NCBI GenBank assembly: GCA_036898135.1
Contig: CM072526.1
Span: 9,265,187 to 9,329,186 of the forward strand
Source of the DNA: Oncomelania hupensis
Taxonomy: Eukaryota > Mollusca > Gastropoda > Littorinimorpha > Pomatiopsidae
Direction: 5' to 3'
Length of the DNA stretch: 64,000 nt
The position numbers and the translations under genes are program-made. Positions 41,201 through 56,200 of this stretch are shown here, in pieces; position 1 is the stretch's first letter; each line of letters starts with the position of its first letter. The notes beneath the pieces are model-generated. The model was not told where the DNA came from and made no database searches. It saw only the letters and a program-made list of their open reading frames with translations.

Positions 41201-44200
41201 GAGCCCCATCATAATCATACAAAAAATCTAACAAAAACACATCATATAACATATCCACAACAAAACATCAAGACAAAAAATGCCACATTGCAAAGAAGAT
41301 ATCACATAAAAAGATCTGGAAATATTCACAGAAGGAACTCCAAGCGGTTTTAACTAAAACAAAAAATGAGATATAATTGTCAAACTTTTCAAAAACAAAA
41401 AAGAAATAAACATCTGTATCTATTAACAAAACTACATACATAAAATGATACATTGCCAAATAATACATCAAAAACAAACACTGTACAGAAAGCAAATAAA
41501 GCTGATAAACTAAACACAAACAGTAGAAATTTTCAAGAAAAAAAGAAACAGTCACGTGAAAAAAATGTATAGTAGATTGATAGAACATTAAAAATAAGAA
41601 AGCATAAAAAAACATCTGTAAACTAAATTTAAAAGTAAATATTTATACTGAAACTCAAACACGGTAAACATCACTGTACATAAACTAAACATATGTAGCG
41701 TCAATTAAACATCTGTAGCATAAACTAAACATCTGTACCTTAAACTAAATATCTGTAACATAAACTAGACATCTGTAACATAAGCAAAATATCTGTATCA
41801 TAAACAAAACATGTAACATAAACAAAACATGTAACATAAACAAAACATCTGTAGCATAAATTAAACATCTGTAGCATAAACTAAATATATGTAGCGTAAA
41901 CTAAACAGTCATCTGTAGTGTAAACTAAACATCTATAGTGCAAACTAAACATTTGTAGTGTAAACTAAACATCTACAGTGTACACTAAACATATGTAGTG
42001 TAAACTAAACATCTGTATTGTAAACCAAACATTTATAGTCCAAACTAAACATTTATAAATTAAATATCTATACTGTAAACTAAACATCTGTAGTGTAAAC
42101 AAAACATCTGCAAAATAAATATATGTACGGTAAAGTAAACATCTGCCATGTAAACTAAACATCTGTACTGTAAACTAAACATCTGTACTGTAAACTGTAC
42201 TGTAAACTAAACATCTGTACTGTAAACTAAACATCTGCACTGTAAACTAAACATCTTAGAATAAACTAAACACTTGTATTGTAAACTAAACATCTGTACT
42301 GTAAACTAAACATTTGTAGTGTAAACTAAACATCTAACCATCTATATTGTATACTAAACTTCTGTACAGTGAACTAAACATCTGTAGTGTAAACCAAACA
42401 TTTGTGGTGTAAAGTAAACATCTGTAGTGTAAACTTAACATCTGTAAACTAAATATATGTATTGTCAACTAAACATCTATAATGTAAACTAAACATCGGT
42501 GGTGTAAATAAATATCTGTACTGTAAACTAAAACATCTGTAGTGTAAACTAAACATCTGAACTGTAAAGTAAACATCTGTAGAGTAAACTAAACATCTGT
42601 AAGGAAACTAAACATCTGCACTGTAAACTAAACATCTGCAGCTTAAACCAAACATCTGCAGTGTAAACTAAACATCTGTAGAGTAAACTAAACATCTGAA
42701 AAATAAATACCTGTACTGTAAACTAAACATTACTACTGTAAACTAAACATCTGTAATGTAAACTAAACATCGGTACTGCAAACTACACATCTGTAGTGTA
42801 AACTAAACATCTGCATTGTAAACTAAACATCTGTAGTGTAAACTGAATATCTGTACTGGAAACTAAAACACCTGTAGTATAAGCTAAATATCTGTAGTGT
42901 AAACTAAACATCTTTTCTGTACACTAAACATTTGTATTGTAAACTAAAAATCTGTAGTGTAAACTAAACATCTGTACTGTAAACTATATGTGTATTGTAC
43001 ACTAAACATCTGGAGCAAAAAGTAAACATCTGGAGTGTAAACTAAACATCTGTACTAAAACAGCTGTAGCTAAAGCATCTGTAGGTAAAACATCTGCAGG
43101 TAAAACATCTGTAGGTAAGCAAAGGTGACATTACTGTTGTCAAACATTTTATTTACATTTTCTATTATCTATGTTTGCACAGCCTTTTATTTACAGTTAC
43201 TTCAAAGGTTTGTGTCCCTATACTCTTATTATTATCTATAGATGTTTGTGTCCCTACATTCTTATTATTATCTATAGATGTTTGTGTCCCTACACTCTTA
43301 TTATTATCTATAGATGTTTGTGTCCCTACACTATTATTATTATCTATAAATGTTTGTGTCCCTACACTCTTATTATTATCTATACATGTTTGTGTCCCTA
43401 CACTCTTATTATTATCTATAGATGTTTGTGTCCCTACACTATTATTATTATCTATAGATGTTTGTGTCCCTACACTCTTATTATTATCTATAGATGTTTG
43501 TGTCCCTACACTCTTATTATTATCTATAGATGTTTGTGTCCCTACACTCTTATTATTATCTATAGATGTTTGTGTCCCTACACTATTATTATTATCTATA
43601 AATGTTTGTGTCCCTACACTCTTATTATTATCTATAGATGTTTGTGTCCCTACACTATTATTATCTATAAATGTGTCCCTATACTCTTATTATTATCTAT
43701 AGATGTTTGTGTCCCTACACTATTATTATTATCTATATGTTTGTGTCCCTACACTCTTATTATTATCTATAGATGTTTGTGTCCCTACACTCTTATTATT
43801 ATCTATAGATGTTTGTGCCCCTATACTTTTATTATTATCTATAGATGTTTGTGTCCCTACACTCTTATTATTATCTATAGATGTTTGTGTCCCTACACTC
43901 TTATTATTATCTATAGATGTTTGTGTCCCTATACTCTTATTATTATCTATAGATTTTTGTGTCCCTACACTCTTATTATTATCTATATGTTTGTGTCCCT
44001 ACACTCTTATTATTTGTCACGCGGACATAGCAGCGTACTTGCTGAATTTGCACGTTTAGGCCTACCTTATGCACTTTAAGCTATTTGTAACCGGTGGCAG
44101 GGTGAAGGTTAAGGTGGGAGATACGAGGGTGGTTTAGAAGTCGGTTTCGGGTGGTCTTAGGCATGCTTTTCGTGGAAGCTTACTACACTGTCTTATATGA

Positions 44201-47200
44201 ATAGCTGATCACTGTCAATGTAGCTAGACTTGTTTGGGTCAAGTCGCACTTCTTTCTTAGCCACCGTTTGAGGTAGATCGCAGAAGAAAGGCAAGCTCGA
44301 ACACTGGTGGGGACGTTTTGGGAATTTGAGTTATGATTCCACGTCAAGCCGTTGGATTTGGGGACTCGGTTGCTTAGTCTCATCCTCCTAGGTCAGAGCT
44401 CTAGGGCGTCTGTGTTAGTGGTCGAAGGAAATCGCACGAGCCGGTAAGTGATAATGATGCGGTTGCTGCTTGCACTTTTGTCTCTGTCGGTCCGGTCATG
44501 AGAGTTGGGAATTTTAGGGAGGGCTTGTTGAAAAATGTATGCAAGAATTGTAGTGTGTTACAGTCTAATTAATAGGATTATCGTTAATGCATTTTTCTAT
44601 TATATATTAGCAAGGCATTTATTTCATTGCTTCTGTTATGTTTTGAGAAAAACGAATGTTCAAGGGACGCAATCAATGTTTTTCTGTGTTGGTAAAATAT
44701 AATGGAATATATTGTTGGATTAAGCAAAGCGATACTATAAAGTATTATGTTAAAGATTATAGAAAGTTGATGTTTAGTTGTTTAGTTTTTTGTTTCTGGA
44801 GGAACAAAATAAGATTGTTTTGTGAAGTTTAAACCTTGTAGATAACGTGGATGCATTTTGATGTTTCTATTGCAGTGTGCTGACAATGGAAGGGAGATAA
44901 TTCATTGTTTAATATGCAGTAGTTTTTCTTTTCAAGTATGTAACGCGTAAACCGAGTTGTTTGCAGGTTGGGCTTTCTTTGGTTGTTCCGGGTGCACTTT
45001 ATGCACTCTTGCTTATGCGCCCGTTCTCCTGGCCTTGGGGAGGTGCAGTTCGGACTGAGGGGCAGCACTGACTCTCGGAGCTCCGTCCAACCCTCTCAGC
45101 AACTTGCAGCCAGCGTAACGCCGTAATTTAAGTTACGTTCTTCCGTCGTTATTCTCAATTGAATAAACCTTCTTCAGGCAGTTTATAACTCTGCTGAAGG
45201 ACTCTGATAGTTTTGACTTGAAACTAATGAACTTGGAAAAAGAAACTGAATCAAGTGACAATAATTTGCTGCAATGTTTGTGTTTGTTGAGAGGGGAGTC
45301 AGTTGCCTGCTGGTCTGAAGTGGAGACCAAATCTGAAAGTTATTTGTGTTGTATGTTTGCATTGTGAAAGAGAGGGGAGGGGAAGATTAATTATCATTGC
45401 TTCGATTTTGTTTGTTCCTTTTTTGTATGCGAGTTATTTCGAAATAATCATTTTATAAAAACTTTAGATATCTCTTATGTTTGAGTAGTTAGAGAGAGAG
45501 AGAGAAATGGGAAACATGAACCAAGCACGCATTTCCTGACATGCAAAGTCACATTATGGGAAATCTCTCGTGACATTATTATCTATAGATGTTTGTGTCC
45601 CTACACTCTTATTATTATCTATAGATGTTTGTGTCCCTACACTCTTATTATTATCTATAAATGTTTGTGTCCCTATACTCTTATTATTATCTATAGATGT
45701 TTGTGTCCCTACACTCTTATTATTATCTAGAAATGTTTGTGTCCCTATATTCTTATTATTATCTATAGATGTTTGTGTCCCTACACTCTTATTATTATCT
45801 ATAAATGTTTGTGTCCCTACACTATTATTATTATCTATAGATGCACAAACACTCCCTCTTAATCTCTCTGCTTACATCAGAAGAATCAAGTTCATAGGTC
45901 TACTTTCTGTGTCTCTGCTTACATCAGAAGAATCAAGATCTTTCGGCTACATGATGTGTCTGCTTACATCAGAAGAATCAAGTTCATAGGGATACTTTCG
46001 GTCTCTCTCTCTCTGCTTACTTAAGAAGGATGGAGTCTGTACGCTCTTACTGTTACATAAAGATGCAGAAACGCCTGTTCTTTCTGTGCTTACCTCAAAA
46101 GGTTTCAGTCCATACAGCTTGCACGGCACAGCCTGAGATGCGGATTCTGCCACTTCAGTGGGTAAGTTCCTGACACTGTCGATGGCCACTCTCTCGGTGT
46201 TGCCATAGTCCACAAAATGAACCTGCACTTCTTTCTGCAATGATCAAAAGAAAGAAAGTCCATGCTTACTGAAAACAACACAGCTGTAATGGCATTACAG
46301 TCAATTCACAGCCTCTGTTTAAAATCACTGCTTGCCTTAACACAATGCCACTTGGGCCAGAAAACAAGTAGGCCTACTGATAGTCAAAAGAAACAAAAAG
46401 TATAAACAAACTGTACAGTTTTAGCAACTTTGGTGTCTTCTTTACCCATTTGGACGTTGACTATAAACAATGACCATCTAAGCCTACATCCGAATGGGTA
46501 CATAAGACACCAAAGTTGTTGACACTGTACAGTTGAAACAGAAAGCAGAAACAAACTGTACAATTTTAGCAAGTTTGGTGTCATCTTTATCCACTCGGAC
46601 TTTACTATAAACAACTGTACAGTTTGTTTCTACTTTCTGTTTCTTTTGACTATCTGTCTTCTTCGTTTGCATTTTCTTCTTTCTTTCACTGAAAACAGCA
46701 ACAGTTGGCAAATCCTGATCTGAATCACTCTACTGAACTCACAGAAATGACCGACAGATCATCTGTCAGTCAATTCTGTGAGATCTGCTGATCGTCAAAA
46801 TCAAAGCGATTTTTTTTGCTATATGTATTGCACCATGTAGATCTAGCAAAAAAGTACATTGGAAAAAGAAGTTTTGTCCGGGATACATTTTAAAGCGATG
46901 CATTGTGATTGACCGTTGCTTGACAGTTATGATGCGGTAAACTAGTTCGCGTTATGGAACGGGCCTTGCGAGGAAACAAAGGCACTGAGCTCGTGGGCTT
47001 GAACGGGCCTTGCAAGTGTCCTATTCTATCCTATTCCGTAACTCGAAAGTTGTTGGGACGCCACAGATGATCGTTTAACCAGCATACTCCATCTTTCTCT
47101 GTCCTCAGCAACCCTCAGGGCTTTGCTCAGTGTCAAGCCAGTCCATTCTCGAATGTTGTCCTCCCGCCTCTTTCTGCCACCCTCTTCTTCTGCCTCCTTG

Positions 47201-50200
47201 CACCGTGCCTTGCAGGATGGTCTTTGCAAGGCCTGATGCTGACGTGACCATACCATCGGAGTTTCCATTTCTTCACTACTGTGAGCATGTCATGTTGTCC
47301 AACAGCTTGTGTGATTGTCAGACTTTGTCGTTGGTGATGTGCTGAGTATAGGAAGTGCTCAGAAGTCTTCTGTAGCACCTCATCTCCATACTTTGTATTT
47401 TTCGTTACAGGTCTGCTGTGAGGGTCCATGTTTCGCAAGCGTACAGGAAGATGGAGATGACAAGGGAGCGCAGCAGCCTTACCTTGCGAGTGGCAAAGGG
47501 TTAAAAGAAAAGTGCAGAATCAATGTTTACTGTATGAAACTGAGCTACAAATGTCTGTTCACTATTTACACAAAGATCACATGCACTAAAATCATGTGAG
47601 CAGAAAGAAAATTCCAGAAACAATGCTTGCTGTATAAAGCTCATTGAGAATTTTTTGGGAATAACGGACTGTTTCCTAAGCTGGTTCCATTCTTACCTTT
47701 CTGATCGTTTCCAATCTGTCTGCATCAACAACCACCTTTCTGAACCATTCAGACTTGTTTTCGGTGGTCCTCAGGGGTCAGTTCTAGGCCCTGTTCTATT
47801 CACCCTTTACACATCTCCTCTGTCTCAGATCATCAAAAACCAAAACACTTTCCACCATTTCTACGCAGACGATACACAGCTCAAACACAGCCACACTCCT
47901 CAAAACCTTCCATCAATTTTGACCAACCCTTCTGACTGCTTTGAAAACATTTATAACCGGATGACTGCCAACAAGCTCCAGCTCAATGCTAACGAAACTG
48001 ATGTTATGCTACCAGGTACCAAACACAACCTGTCTTTTTCCCTTGTAGACACTGTCACTCTTGGCCAAACTATTATTCCTATTTCATATTCTGTCAAAAA
48101 CCTAGGCATCATCCTTGACAACACCCTCTCCATGTCAGAATTCATCCGCAAAACTTGTCAAATATGCAACTTTCAGCTCTGTAGAATAGGCCTTGCCCGC
48201 AAGCATCTGACCTATGACGCTACAGCCAAACGTATTTCCTCTCTTGTCCTGTCATGCTTAGACTGGTGTAACTTTCTTCTGTCTGGACTTCCTCTTCTGT
48301 TCATCTGCTCCAGTGTGTTCAGAACTCAGCTGCTCGTCTGGCTCTCGAAATGAAAAAATCTGACCATATCACACCCCTCCAACATTCTCTCCACTGGCTT
48401 CCTGTATCTCAGAGGATTATCTACAAAATCTGTACTTTCTGTTACAAGTACTTCCATGGATTAGCCCCAACATTCACTTCTACAAGCCATCTAGATATCT
48501 TTGTTCTTCCTCTGACACCCTCATACTCATGCCGATTCCTTTCAGTGTTTGGTCCTTGACCAAGTGCCGAAGAAGGACATAGTCACAGTGGAAGGCAACT
48601 GGAATGCCAAGGTTAGCCAAGATGCGCACCATAACTGGGGAGACACATGTGAACCCAATGCAACAACGAGACAAATAACAAGGGTCTGAGATTCTTGGAG
48701 TTTGCCAGATACAACAATCTGATACTGGCAAACACGCTTACATTACATTACATTATTGTTGCTTTAGGTCCAGCGGGCTCTTCCGAGCCAAATCAGGACC
48801 GGACAACCCCCAATCCGCATAAAAGATCTGCCGAAACAACCCTAGTGGGAAAACCGAAAGGTCTCCACCATCCAGTCACTTTACAATAAAGACATCCCAT
48901 GCAGGGGACGGCTGAGGCTTCACCCCAACTTATCGAACCCCTGTTTACAAAAACAAAATAGAATACAAACATCATTATAAATTATCAACAAAACACATAC
49001 ATATAAAATGCCTACATTGCCAAATAATAGCATCATAGGAAGCCCTAGTGACCACCTGGCAGAAAGTGTCCAATATTCCCAAGCTGATCCAACAGACCTC
49101 ATACACAAATAAGGAGTCTTGTCCCGGAAGAGTTTTCAAGAAAAAAGGTAGGAGACTGGTCTAGCGAAGAAGACGATAGTATAGCAGATTGATAGAACAG
49201 AGCAGGAATGAGAAAGAGCAAATGAGAAAGACAGCGACAGTGGGAATTTAAAGCACTAAATTTCCAGAAAGTGGGGATACCATTTATACTGAAACCCCCG
49301 GCACCCCAACGGGGGTGGCAAACACGCTTGGTCTCCACAAAAAATCCAGACGATGGACATGGCACAGTCCCGGCAGGGAGCATCACAACCGAATCGACTA
49401 CATCATGGTCAAGAAACGCTTCAGACCAAGCATCAACATTGGCAGGACATACACTTTTCCAGGAGCAGACATCGGAAGTGACCACGATCTCGTGATGATG
49501 TCTTTCCGGCTCCACTTGAAGAGAGTAAACACAGCAAAGTGCACTAGACTGAAGTTCGACCTGGACAAACTGCAAGACCCGGAGGTGGCGGAAATATTTC
49601 AGGCCACAATTGGAGGGAAATTTGCACCACTGCTCATTTTGGGAGCTGGTGAAGTAGATGTCAACACCATGACCACCACCTTCAACTCAGCTGTGACACA
49701 TGCCGCCATGGAGATCCTTGGAAAGCACCAGCCAAAGAAGAATCTGTGGATCACACCTGAACTTTTGGACCTGTGTGATAAACAAAGAGAGATGAAAAAG
49801 AAAAAGAACACCTCACAGGGAGCTGATGCCTACCGAAAAATCAACAATGACATCTGAAAAGGCATGCGCACAGCAAAGGAGAACTGGATAGAAGATCAAT
49901 GTCAGGAAATAGAGAACAATCTGAACAAGAACAACAGCAAGAAGGCCTACTAGACTGTGAAACGGCTGACAAGTGTTAAACAGCCCACGATCCAAAGCAA
50001 GTCTGGCATATGCCTTACAGAAGAAGTCTTGGACAGATGGACAGAATACTGCTCTGACCTTTACAACTACACACCAAACGGAAACCCATCAGTTCTAGCA
50101 TGTCCAGAGAACAGAGAAGAAATCCTCCCAATTCTCCGAGAAGAAGTTGAGGCAGCAGTACAATCGCTGAAGAAGGGGAAGTCAGCGGGATTGGACAACA

Positions 50201-53200
50201 TACCCGCGGAACTTCTTCAAGCAGAAGTTGTGGGATAGGATAGGATAGAAGGTCCTTCAAGGTGGAACTCTCTTCCTCTCTTTGCAGCTCTCCGAACATA
50301 GCCACTTTCAAGTCCAAATTGAAAACTCGTCTCTTACTTAAAAATGTTTGATCTCGCCTCACATCACCATCATCATTGCTTCTTTTGTGATTCAGGCCAC
50401 TGCCATCATACCGCAGGCCACCAGCCCCCTCACTTCTTAGCTGCTCTCCTTCTCCCCCTACTTCCTCATCTTTTATAGTTTACTTGTAAATATATGTTTG
50501 TATTATGTCTTTGCATAATTTATTAGTGTCTCGTTTTTGTTTCACTTCTTTTCGTATGTATTTTGATGTTAACATTAAGTATAAATGCTTGAGAACTGCG
50601 CTTTGAACTGATGTCATTACGAAAAATTGCTTTATAAATACCCTTATTATTACTGAGCCATGTTATTATTACACAGGTAGTGTTCACAGTCATTAGGCAG
50701 ACACAACATCAACAGTGGGCAGTGACGGTGTACCCTTTGGGGTCATGAGCAATCTTGCCACTGTAGATTGTTCTAACCTATAAAGGGAAAAGTGAAAGCC
50801 CCAGTTGAAAACCTGTCTTGACTTTGTAGGCATGACCAATTCACTGGGGCAACAGTACCCCCGTTGGAGTGCCGGGGGTTTCAGTATAAATAGTATCCCC
50901 ACTTTCTGGAAATTTAGTGCTTTAAATTCCCACTGTCGCTGTCTTCCTCATTTGCTCTTTCCCATTCCTGATCTGTCCTATCACTCTGCTATACTATCTT
51001 CTTCTTCGCTAGATCAATGACCTACCATTTTTCTTGAAAACACTTCCTGGACAAGACTCCTTGTTTGTGTATGAGGTCTGTTGGATCAGCTTGGGAGTAT
51101 TAGACGCTTTCTGCCGGGTGATCACTAGGGCTTCCTATGATGCTATTATTTAGCAATATAGGCATTTTATATGTATGTGTTTTGTTGATGATTTATAATG
51201 ATGTTTGTATTCTATTTTGTTTTTGTAACCGGGGGTTCGAGTAGTTGGGGTAAAGCCTCAGCCGTCCCCTGCGTGGGATGTCTTTATTGTAAAGTGACTG
51301 GCCGGTGGAGGGCATTCAATTTTCCCACTAGAGTTGTTTCAGCAGATCTTTTATGCGGATCAGGGGTTGTCCGGTCCTGAGTTGGCTCGGAAGAGTCCGC
51401 TGGACCTAAAGCAACAATCAATCAATCAATCAATCAATCAGTGACTGTGTGTTCTCACAGACACAACATCAACAGTGGGCAGTGACTGTGTGTTCTCACA
51501 GACACAACATCAACAGTGGGCAGTTACTGTGTGTTCTCACAGACACAACATCAACAGTGGGCAGTGAGTGTGTATTCTCACAGACACAACATCAACAGTG
51601 GGCAGCGACTGTGTGTTCTCACAGACACAACATCAACAGTGGGCAGTGATTGTGTGTTCTCACAGACACAACATCAACAGTGGGCAGTGATTGTGTATTC
51701 TCACAGACACAACATCAACAGTGGGCAGCGACTGTGTGTTCTCACAGACACAACATCAACAGTGGGCAGTGACTGTGTATTCTCACCTCCTGAGGAAAGA
51801 CACATAGAACTCTGGCTCTGTACCACTTGTCATCACCACTGTACAGCGCAGCACAGAACACACCAGGCTGTAGATCATGGATGGTGGGGGTCCTCAAGCG
51901 CTGTAACACATGACACAGGTTATTTTACTTTCGTTAACACATGACACAGGTTATTTTACTTTTGTTAACACATGACACAGGTTATTTTACTTTTGTTAAC
52001 ACATGACACAGGTTATTTTTCTTTTTGTTAACGCATGGCACAGGTTATTTTACTTTTGTTAACACATGGCACATGTTATTTTACTTTTGTTAACACATGG
52101 CACAGGTTATCTTACTTTTAACATATGGCACAGGTTATTTTCCTTTTGTTAACACATGGCACAGGCTAATTTACTTTTAACACATGACAAAGGCTAATTT
52201 ACTTTTGTTAACACATTACACAGGTTATTTTACTTTTGTTAACATGTTAGTACATGACACAGGTTATTTTAGTTTTGTTAACGTATGACACAGGTTATTT
52301 TACTTTTGTTAACACATGACGCAGGTTATTTTATTTTTTGTTAACACACGACACACGTTATTTTAATTTTGTTAACACATGGCACAGGTTACTTTACTTT
52401 TGTTAACATATGACACAGGTTATTTTACTTTTGTTAACACATGACACAGGTTATTTTACTTGTGTTAACATATGATACAGGTTATTTTACTTTTGTTAGC
52501 ACATGACACTGTTTATTTTACTTTTGTTAACATATGACACAAGTTATTTATTGTCGTAACACATGACACAAGTTATTTCCTGTTGTAAAACATGGCACAA
52601 GTTAATTACATGACACAAGTTATTTACTGTTGCAACAAATGGCACAAGTAATTTATTGTTTAACACATGGCACACTTTATTTAAGTCACTTAAAAACTCT
52701 AGCAGCTAATTTACATTTTATTTTTAAACATCCTTATATGGCGCTTTCAAGAGCTGCTCAAGGTACTGGCCGAAACAAGATCTATCTCAAGCCACCGGAG
52801 GCACGCACTTGCAACATTTGGGTGCATAGTCTGACGCCCAGATGACTGAGCACAACCCTTGGCACCCAGGGTTGGGGAGAAGGGACTGAGTGCATACTGG
52901 GTGTATGTGTACAGCTGGCACTCACCTGTCTGGGACATGAGCATCACAATCTTTAAAGTTCATGAGATGAAATGTGTGCGTGCACAGACTAGACCTCAGT
53001 TTATACTCTCATCCGAAGGAGTAGGGACGCTGGGTCTCAAAGTAATCCTTTTTTTTTCCTTTCGTTCCTTTTCTCTTGTTTCCTTTCGTTTCAGATTTTT
53101 TTTGTTTCCTTTAATTACTCCAGGCCATCAACAGGTTTTGAATCCCTGCCTGTACAGGATGTAATGCTATCGCCTGTCATTCTATTACAATGCATACACC

Positions 53201-56200
53201 ATGGAGCCAACTGCGCTCAGTTAATAAAAGTTACTGCACAATAACAACTGACATAAAATGTAACCCTTCCCAACAGAAGACGAGTTATCTTGCCTGAAGT
53301 CAACTATGTGAACAAGGTCAGCAGGCTAATAATTATCTTGTCTGATGCCAACCATGTGAACAAGGTCAGCAGACTAATAATAATCTTGTGCGAGGTCTAC
53401 CATGTGAACAAGGTCAGCAGGCTAATAACTCATTTTCAGACAGTTAGCAGAATCTTTGATTCTCAGGCAAAAGGAAATGGAAGTAACTTTTGCTTATTTC
53501 CTGTCTGCATAGTGGTGTACATTTTCCTGATCTTCAAAACTGTTATAATATGTCTCTTTATATGAGCACCCTTTCCTCAGATACAGTTCACTTGCAATGT
53601 TATAATGTACATTGCTGAGGACTTGACGTGACTGTGCGGTGAATGGCAAGATGGAACACAAAGAGAACACTGACCGGGCACAGCGTTTCCATCATGTCTA
53701 TGATGTCCTCTATGTTAGACTCCTCTCTCTGAACGTAGAAATCGCAGGGGTCTTTGACAAACGCTGCGTACACCGTTAACACTGACCTGAAACATCACAT
53801 GCACACAACAACGTCATACACTGCTGACACTGACCTGAAACACATACAATGACTTCATACACTGCTGACACTGACCTGAAACAACACAATTGATGTCATA
53901 CACTGCTTACACTGACCTAAAACACCACACAATGATGTCATACATTACTGACACTGACCTGAAACACAATGAGGTCATACACTGCTGACACTGACCTGAA
54001 ACACACACAATGACTTCATGCACTGCTGACACTGACCTGAAACAACACAATTGATGTCATACACTGCTGACACTGACATAAAACACCACACAATAATGTC
54101 ATACCCTGCTGACACTGACCTGAAACAACACAATGAGGTCATACACTGCTGACACTGACCTTAAACACAATAAGGTCATCCACTGTTGGCACTGACCTGA
54201 AATACAATAAAATGTCATACACTGCTGACACTGACTTCAATCACAACACAATGATGTCATACACTGCTGATACATACCAGAAACACAACACAATGATGTC
54301 ATACACTGCTGACACTGACTTCAATCACAACACAATGATGTCATACACTGCTGACACTGACTTCAATCACAACACAATGATGTCATACACTGCTGATACA
54401 TACCAGAAACACAACACAATGATGTCATACACTGCTGATACATACCAGAAACACAACACAATGATGTCATACACTGCTGACACTGACTTCAATCACAACA
54501 CAATGATGTCATACACTGCTGACACTGACTTCAATCACAACACAATGATGTCATACACTGCTGATACATACCAGAAACACAACACAATGATGTCATACAC
54601 TGCTGATACATACCAGAAACACAACACAATGATGTCATACACTGCTGACACTGACTTCAATCACAACACAATGATGTCATACACTGCTGACACTGACTTC
54701 AATCACAACACAATGATGTCATACACTGCTGACACTGACCTGAAACACAACACAATGTCATACACTGCTGATACATACCAGAAACACAACACAATGATGT
54801 CATACATTGCTGACACTGACCTGAAACACAACACAATGATGGCGTACACTACTGACACTGACCTGAAACACAACACAATGTCATACACTGCTGATACAAA
54901 ATGATGACATCATTATGATGATGTCACTTGATATGCATAGATTTTTTCATCTGGTAAGGATCATTAAGTTCTAACTACATGCAAAGTTTCAAAGAAATCT
55001 GCAATTAGTTTCAAAGAAAAGTGCGCTAAAGTGACAGCCGGACGGACAGACAAAGCCAAAAACAATAGTTCCCCAGCTTCGCTTGAAAACTATTAATAAT
55101 ACAGTAAAACCTCTGTTTTGAGACCCTCTCTTAAACAACTTCCTCCAACATACGACCAGAAAAAAATTCACTGATAGTTTGTACTATATAAACGACCTCT
55201 CTTAAATGACTACCTCTAAAAAGCGACTTGCGACCTTCAAATAATTAAATTTTACGACCTAGCATCTAAAAATTCAGATTCCAAAGCAATACTATATCTG
55301 TGCGCTTGAAGAAAACAGTTTCGTTTATAACTTTTAACAGCAGACGATGCATTAAAACAGCTTGAAATACTCTAAGGAGCTGACCAGGGGCCTGCCAGAT
55401 CTTGCCGACATCATGTCTGGTGTTCAAAGTGACATACTAAGAGAACATGCACAGGTGGGAGGAGAGGGGTGAGTGGGGGGGGGGGGGGGTTTGATGGGTC
55501 ATGCAAACAAACAGAAATAACATCTTTCTTTAAAAAAAAAAAAAAACAACTATTCAATGATTGAATAAAAATAATTACAACAATATTAATGGGGTTATCT
55601 TATAAATAGTTATAACTCCAAACATGCACCCAGCACTTACATACACTTTTAAACAACTATCATACCAACATCGATTTTTTATTTTGCAAATAATGAGGAA
55701 CAGGAAGATATTGACTGTATTGGTCGTGAGACAGAGTTTAATCTATATTTCTGAAAGATGGTAGATGTTCCCTATACTTAATGGTATGTGTACTTTTTGT
55801 CCATGTATTTATTTTACTTAATTAATTTTCTTAATGTCTTTTTCTAAAATGTCCTACCTCCTTTTTAAGACCCCTCCAATTTAAGACATTGTTTTAATGG
55901 CAATTTAAAGGTCGTAAAACGGAGGTTTTACTGTAATAACCAAAAATAATGACAATAACAATAAGTCATCTTAGAATTAGCTGCATTTTATAATAGAGCT
56001 TAGCTCAGCAAGCATGAATTCATAACATGAACAGTATATAATATATATATAAAATATGTTCTCAAACACACAGAGGTGAAGATCGTGCAATAGATAAGAT
56101 GGGGCAGGAATTGGGACAGGGGGAGACAATGATTTCCTATCCTATCCTATCCTGTCCCGTAACCCGGAGGTCGTAGATGATCGTTTAACCAGCATACTCC

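Larger units (their letters stand above)
47650..50660 (+). mobile_element. L2/CR1-type LINE, 5'-truncated, with nested insertions
   Basis: The plus-strand ORF 47655-48353 reads FLSWFHSYLSDRFQSVCINN, GGPQGSVLGPVLFTLY (motif B) and FHHFYADDTQL (motif C YADD), typical of CR1/L2 polymerases. HITPLQHSLHWLPVSQRIIY follows in another frame (48350-48550). After the RTE insertion, TFKSKLKTRLLLKNV resumes at 50300. The 3' end near 50600-50655 has GCGCTTTGAAC, TTTATAAATA and TTATTATTA. Confidence 0.9.

Noticed and set aside
43171..44079. 302-codon and overlapping open frames
   Set aside because: They come from the 36-bp array; more than one frame is open, as expected for a repeat and not for a gene.
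54212..54904. 230-codon frame with a 14-residue repeat
   Set aside because: 42-bp minisatellite in an intron of the Tudor gene; period divisible by three.
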